DNA of 64,000 bases from Owenia fusiformis (Eukaryota > Annelida > Polychaeta > Sabellida > Oweniidae): assembly GCA_903813345.2 (NCBI GenBank), contig CAIIXF020000003.1:7215815-7279814 (forward strand), in the 5' to 3' direction. A program made the translations under genes and the position numbers. Every line of letters begins with the position of its first letter. The stretch's first letter is position 1. The notes beneath the pieces were generated by a model that was not told the DNA's origin, ran no database searches, and saw only the letters and a list, made by a program, of their open reading frames with translations. Positions 59,501-64,000 of the stretch are shown piece by piece.

Positions 59501-62500
59501 CAAATATTAGTGAACTGATGTTTTTTTTGGGAAACAAATTCCACAAAGATAATGAACCGGCTATGATTTCATGCACCTTCTATATATGCTTCAGTTTCAT
59601 ACTGCATAATGTAACATACTTGTATTTTACTCACTCCATCTGTGGGAATATACACAAATCTTTGTGTCACCCACTTCATTGTTAACTATTTTATGAAATA
59701 AATAAATAAAAAAAATACAAGGTACAAAGCTGCTCAAACTGACCTGAGAGAATCGACCATTTGCTTGGCTGCACTGCGTCTATCTGTTGCCTGGGTGATA
59801 TAGGGCAGGTCTACCCCTGAGCAGAACACACTTCCTGAGCCACTGAGCAGCACAAGCTTACTGTCATCAAACCTTGCGTTGTGTAGTGCTGTACGGATCT
59901 CTTGTAGGACCTGCAGTCAAGCATACATATACAGTTCAGGGGTTTCATTAGCAGCAGGCAAAAGGCAATTTTCACCAGTTGTTTTTAAAAGGATTTTTGG
60001 ACTTTTCCATGTAAATTTGTGATTTCCATTAATTATGCCTAAATACCAGGTCGTTCAATGAGTTCACAGAAAAACGCTCTAATTTCAAGGATTTTTGATA
60101 TTTTCTCATGAAATTTTCACACAATATATAAGGAATACTTTCTGACGGATTCTTAAAATATCTGCCCCGCCTACCCAAAAGTCAAGTTACCATAGTAGTA
60201 ACCCTTATTTTTGACCAATCTAATTAGAGATATTTAGGAATCAATCAGAAAGTATGTTTTAAACATTGTGTGAACATTTTATGGGAAAACATCAAGAATC
60301 TTTGAAATGAGAGCATTTTTCCGTGAACTCATTGAACGACCTGGTATTTAGCCTGTTGTGAGAAATTCTAGTGAAACCCCTGCACATACAGTTAAACTTG
60401 TGTAAAGGGAACTCCTTTTACTCAAGATAATGTTACATTTCAGCCTTTGGGGTGTTCCACTTATTGATTTTCATTTTACATTAAGTGAAATGGGTAACTG
60501 GACTTTGAAGTGTCCCACTTATTCTCAAATTGTTGGACTATTCATTTGCCTAAAATTATACTAAAATGTGAGTGCATCACATGCCTGGTTCAATAAAGAG
60601 AACATCAGTGAAATAAGAAGCATCTGAGCTATAGGTATCTGATTTCTGGAACTCAATAAAGATATTCCGCTGATCACAAGGAGAGGGGGCTAAGACAACG
60701 AAATTGGGAGGGATAAATCACATAGGACGTCCCTCAAAAAGTAAACACACTTCACATAAACTTTGAAATAAAAATAATCAGTAAGAGTTGTTTTAGGAAG
60801 TCAAAAGAGGTAATTGGCACTTACTTTTGGATTTAAAGCATTCTTTGTTTGGGTCTGTGTAAACAGCCAGATCTGAGTATAGTTGGAGCACTTTTTAACG
60901 ACAATATCTTTGTACTTGAAGGAGCTCTCACTCTGCCGCACGCTCAATCGTCTCTCAGATGGCTCATCATATTCCTCGTCCTCATCAAATTTACGTTTTA
61001 CTGCTTTACTAGCGAGAAGTTTCTGATTGGTTGCTATGATAGCACGATATGATGCAGCCGAGGGACTTGTAGGAATCATGGGTATCATGGATACATTAGG
61101 CGGGAGACCCTGCCGCACTTGCATTGGGAGATCCTGGAGTATAGTATTAATGGCTTTCTGGGGGCTAGGGGTCCCTGGGCGACTAGACGGGGTGGTGGAG
61201 CGGGATCCTGCCAGCCTAAGGGATGCTGCAGACCCCATGAGACTGAGGGATGTGGGTGAGGATGGTGGTGTTTTGTAACTGCTGGGAGGGGCAAAGGCAG
61301 ATGCATACAGCTGTGGAACTGGAAAACAAATCAAATGTCGTTAATTTCATTGTTTTTTATTCTTTCAATTGAACTTGTAAATTAGTTCCACAAAAAACAA
61401 TTCTCACAAACCGCAACAAAGAATACTCTATAGTAAATGGCATGACTAGTACTGTACTAACAGTATGTTTAAATAAGGTCATTCGCATGAAACTCCCTGG
61501 TCAAAGCATAAATGAAAATTATTAAAGCATTTCATAAATACTATTCAATTTCATTTGTCGACATTTGGTAGATTGATTTCAAACAGGACTGATGTAAATC
61601 TAATTGTTATCTTAAGATAGCCAATAGCATAGTCTTAAAAAGCATCAATCAGTTTGCTCATATTCTCTCCAAGAACTTTATCCATTAAGGACTAACTTAC
61701 CTGGTTTGACGATCTTAGATGATGAATTCTTAGATGGGTTCCAGTTGCTCAGCATCTTCATGCGTTGCTGCCCCGCTGACGTAGTTGCAATACTTTTAAA
61801 TAATCCAGATTTTTTCTTCACTTTTTGTGGTGAATTTTGAGCAGTGTTTTTCTGTTTCTTTGGTGATGAAACATTGAGATCATTATTCTTTTTAACCCGT
61901 TTAATCTTTTTCACCTTTTTCTTTGCAAATTCTGTCGATAAATCTGACCTGATATTTTTAGCATCAGATGTTTTAGTAGTCCGTTCTTTGCTTTTTGATG
62001 GTGATTTCAACTCCTTCATTTCATCTTGTGTAAGGTGATACAACTCTGACTTAAGTTTTTGGGCACTCTTTGATTTAGGGTCGAGTTTGGCAAGTGTTTC
62101 GGCTATGAAGTCCTCTACTGATTGTGTCTTTTTCTTTGCTCTTCTAGAGCTTGAACTCTCCTTAGCATCACTTGTACTAGGAGAGTCAACATTAGGTTGC
62201 GATTGTGTTTTGGGCTTTTCACCAGTCTTTACATTTACATCAGTCTTTTTTGTTTTAACAGTACTGTTCTCGGCACCTTTGTTTTTGGTGCTCGATTTGT
62301 TCTCTAATCCTTTGTTGTGTTTTACTTTTTTCGCAGGTGGCGATAATGTGTAAAACGAATCTGAATCTTCTGAGTCATAAGACATTGACGAGACTGAAGT
62401 ATATGATGATGAATCCTCTCCATCATCACCATCATTCACCTTTTTCTTGCTAGAGCTTACACTCGCTTTTCCATTTTTAAACTTTGGTCCATTCAATGGT

Positions 62501-63306
62501 TTGATTTTTAAGCCTTTCCGTATCTTATTTTGCAAGCTTGTTTTGTGAATTGTCTTATTATTCACTGGCTTCACTAATATAGTGCCAGATGAGTTAGTCA
62601 AAGGTTTGGAACCCAATAATTTAATGAGATTGCTAAAGTCAGGTTTGGGTGTAGGCTTTTTTACATCAGCTGGTTCAGACTTTTTAGTTTGCTTCTTCTT
62701 CACTTCTTTTTTAGTGTTATCATTTTTAGAAGCCTTCGAGCTTTTTTGTTTCCCATTTACCATAGTGACTGTCATTTTAGTACCCTTTCCCGATTTTCCA
62801 CCCTGTTTGGCTATAGAAATCTTCTTTTTAGCAACACTAATTTTTGCAACATTTGTTTTCTTTAATTTCTTAGCATTATCCTTGATAGTGTTTTTATCTT
62901 TACTCAAGCTTTTGTTTAGCTTTTTTCCTTCTTCTGCCTTTTTGTTGGCAGTGTTTGCCTTAGTCACACCTCCTGTATTTTTAGGAGTTTTCTGTTTTGC
63001 AGATACTGGTGAACCTTTGACCTTAGCGCTACCTGTCGTAGTATTTGCCGTTTCCTTTGGCTTCACAGTCTTTGTGTCTGTTTTGCTTTCACCGTCTGCC
63101 CCTCCTCCCTTCATCTTAGGTTTATGAGCAAAATTATCCCCGTTATCCTGATGTAGAGCTTTATCAAATGCTTGGATTAATTTAATACAAGCGCCAAGAT
63201 TTTCTTCAGGCTCCCAGGTATCCCAGGATTTGTTGTAGCCTCTCCAACTAATTAAATACTCAAATGTCCCTCGGGCTGTGATCCTTCTGCCAAGTATCTT
63301 TTCAAC
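56534..63306 (-). CDS. CDYL: CDYL-like chromodomain/crotonase-fold protein (5' end outside window)
   Basis: Six exons join in phase: 61701-63306, 60825-61318, 59744-59910, 58222-58432, 57306-57449 and 56534-56695, giving 927 residues without the N-terminus. Residues 1-50 are a chromodomain (VEKILGRRITARGTFEYLIS, then WRGYNKSWDTWEPEENL). Cage residues W21 and Y24 are present; the first aromatic should lie in the missing exon. A lysine/serine-rich disordered linker of nearly 500 residues follows, then a PST-rich segment and a crotonase fold ending KYLL-type (AMNTYLLQEQDMLI). Oxyanion-type segments FCSGVDLPY and NGPAVGLGVGILPLCD are present, but the two glutamates of canonical enoyl-CoA hydratase are replaced (G and Y), as in vertebrate CDYL. 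By family it reads methylated histone H3 and acts as a corepressor in the nucleus. Human CDYL has about 550-600 residues, so this linker is unusually long. Tandem repeats sit in its introns. Confidence 0.9.
56975..57342 (-). repeat. 65-bp repeat copying an exon tail plus 5' splice site (6 units)
   Basis: The true exon ends at 57306 (AGCCAAG before GTGAGT). The last 36 exonic bases, the donor and about 24 intronic bases recur with exon-like ends at 57241, 57176, 57111, 57046 and 56983. The donors read CCAAG/GTGAGT four times, CCAAG/GTAAGT once and TCAAG/GTGAGC once. Spacing is 65, 65, 65, 65 and 63. Use of the second donor would add 65 bases and shift the frame, so 57306 must be the productive site. 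Confidence 0.9.
58080..58170. mobile_element. CAGTAAAACCTGT-family MITE fragment in CDYL intron
   Basis: GTGTTCCAATTACAGAGGTG, then TTCACTTATAAGAGGTGTTC and TTTTACTTG identify the right half of the GTGTTCCACTT sub-type. Confidence 0.5.
58579..58782. mobile_element. CAGTGATCTCC...GATAACACTG MITE (hAT-like ends)
   Basis: Left CAGTGATCTCCTAAGCATTA, right GTGGATAACACTG. About 204 bp, related to 6439. CAGTG/CACTG ends are typical of hAT elements. The flanks share CAGCA (five bases), not the eight usual for hAT, so superfamily remains open. Confidence 0.55.
58920..59450. repeat. 31-bp minisatellite in CDYL intron, about 17 copies
   Basis: The unit is GGGTAGCTGTTTGAGAGACT followed by GAAGGGGAAGT. 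With a 31-bp period and no stop on the minus strand, all three minus frames remain open, giving spurious long ORFs (repeating QLPTSPSVSQTATHFPFSL). Intronic and not coding. Confidence 0.93.
59937..60382. mobile_element. CAGGGGTTTCAYTAG-ended MITE split by a nested mariner-like MITE
   Basis: Outer ends: CAGGGGTTTCATTAG and (inverted) CAGGGGTTTCACTAG. Inside, 60046-60344 is a second element with ends CCAGGTCGTTCAATGAGTTC on both sides (inverted), arms of about 110 bp and TA flanks. Its insertion separates AATTATGCC from GCCTGTTGTG of the outer element. Both are non-coding and lie in a CDYL intron. Confidence 0.75.
60385..60520. mobile_element. CAGTAAAACCTGT-family MITE, partial
   Basis: CAGTTAAACTTGTGTAAAGG at the left, then GGTGTTCCACTTATTG and GTGTCCCACTTATT motifs. 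The right end is not preserved. Confidence 0.45.
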
Positions 63307-64000
63307 CTAAAATTTAATGCTCATATTATTTAATACCTATTTGACACATATAACATTTCATGTTTACAGGTCACTATGTTCTTTAAAATAACATTATCTT
63401 TTAAGCGTAAAACTGTTCATAAAATGAAACCAAAACAAAGTTTGTCATGCTGATAACTTATTCATGGTATTTTCAAAGTAGATAAAGCATATTTTAGGTT
63501 CCCATGGTTCCCAGAATGGTGTTATTACTGAAGCACAAGAGGTTAATATAATAGACAAGTGTACAATTTTGATCCTTATCATTGATAGAAGCTGGATATT
63601 GTGCACACAGATAATTCCTTATCAACAAGGAAAAGCAATGTAGATTAGGGAAATAGCTAATAGTCACATACGACAGTGTTAAAGGGAGATGGAGAAAGGC
63701 TTCCATTTCATTTGATATTTTGTTATTTATCCATTCTACTCCTCTTTTAAATTATGTTAGATAGAAAATGTTAGTTATATAGTTTGAAATGTGATGACAC
63801 TATTGTTAAAAATGAAATTTTTCAAAACTGGAGGGAGAGCATTACAATTATGATTTTTGCACGCACAACCAACTCGCACAATAGCAAATAAGAATTTTCA
63901 TATTCTACTTCTTGGCAGATTTCAGATAATAACTTTTCCTTCATGTCAATTTTGTTTCTTATTTAACATTTAGATCTACTCGTTACATCATTGCCTATCC
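63307..64000. other. Intron and upstream DNA of the CDYL-like gene
   Basis: Follows the AATTTTAG acceptor (minus strand) of the chromodomain exon. No first exon with an initiating methionine was recognised, so it is probably beyond the right edge. Confidence 0.5.

Noticed and set aside
58881-59576. Three overlapping minus-strand frames rich in P, S and T
   Set aside because: Frames of the 31-bp intronic minisatellite, between two well-defined CDYL exons.
61027-63127. Several plus-strand frames opposite the CDYL exons
   Set aside because: Antisense shadows of the coding exons; the minus strand carries the conserved domains and splice phases.

Overview
This is animal nuclear DNA. It is AT-rich, its genes are split by GT-AG introns, and long stretches hold no gene. 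Four host genes can be read: a Gal-3-O-sulfotransferase-like gene, a DHX35-type DEAH helicase, a short WSCD-type sulfotransferase and a CDYL-type chromodomain/crotonase gene. With the very high density of foldback MITEs and minisatellites, they suggest an invertebrate, perhaps a marine spiralian or invertebrate deuterostome. The species cannot be fixed from the sequence alone.

Layout. 0-7.4 kb: two facing tandem arrays at the left edge, then gene-free AT-rich DNA. 7.4-8.6 kb (minus): intact single-coding-exon GAL3ST-like sulfotransferase. 9-31 kb: no confident gene; MITEs of a CAGTAAAACCTGT-ended family, foldbacks, microsatellites and a 1-kb 17-bp minisatellite. 31.5-34.5 kb (plus): two 3' coding exons of a DHX35-like helicase. 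Their intron carries a 1,295-bp transposon with RSS-heptamer-like ends and a small two-exon ORF. 35.6-36.4 kb: 42-bp minisatellite. 38.6-41.3 kb (plus): five-exon WSCD-type sulfotransferase, followed by a decayed partial duplicate of itself at about 41.6-42.1 kb. 43.3-44.0 kb: 5'-truncated LINE. 46.6-47.2 kb: large TA-flanked foldback element. 47.6-49.8 kb: 67-bp satellite-like array. 51.7-52.1 kb: tRNA-derived SINE. 56.5-63.3 kb (minus): CDYL-like gene, its 5' end outside the window, with several repeats in its introns.

The genes do not form a pathway. Two unrelated membrane-anchored sulfotransferases (both Golgi-type by family) and two RNA/chromatin proteins simply lie near each other. The two most notable signals are (1) the Transib/RAG-like-ended element with a spliced mini-gene inside the helicase intron, and (2) a CDYL exon whose 3' tail and 5' splice site are tandemly copied, giving six consecutive consensus-like donors. 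No retrovirus-like element, CRISPR array, rRNA gene or stand-alone tRNA gene was seen.
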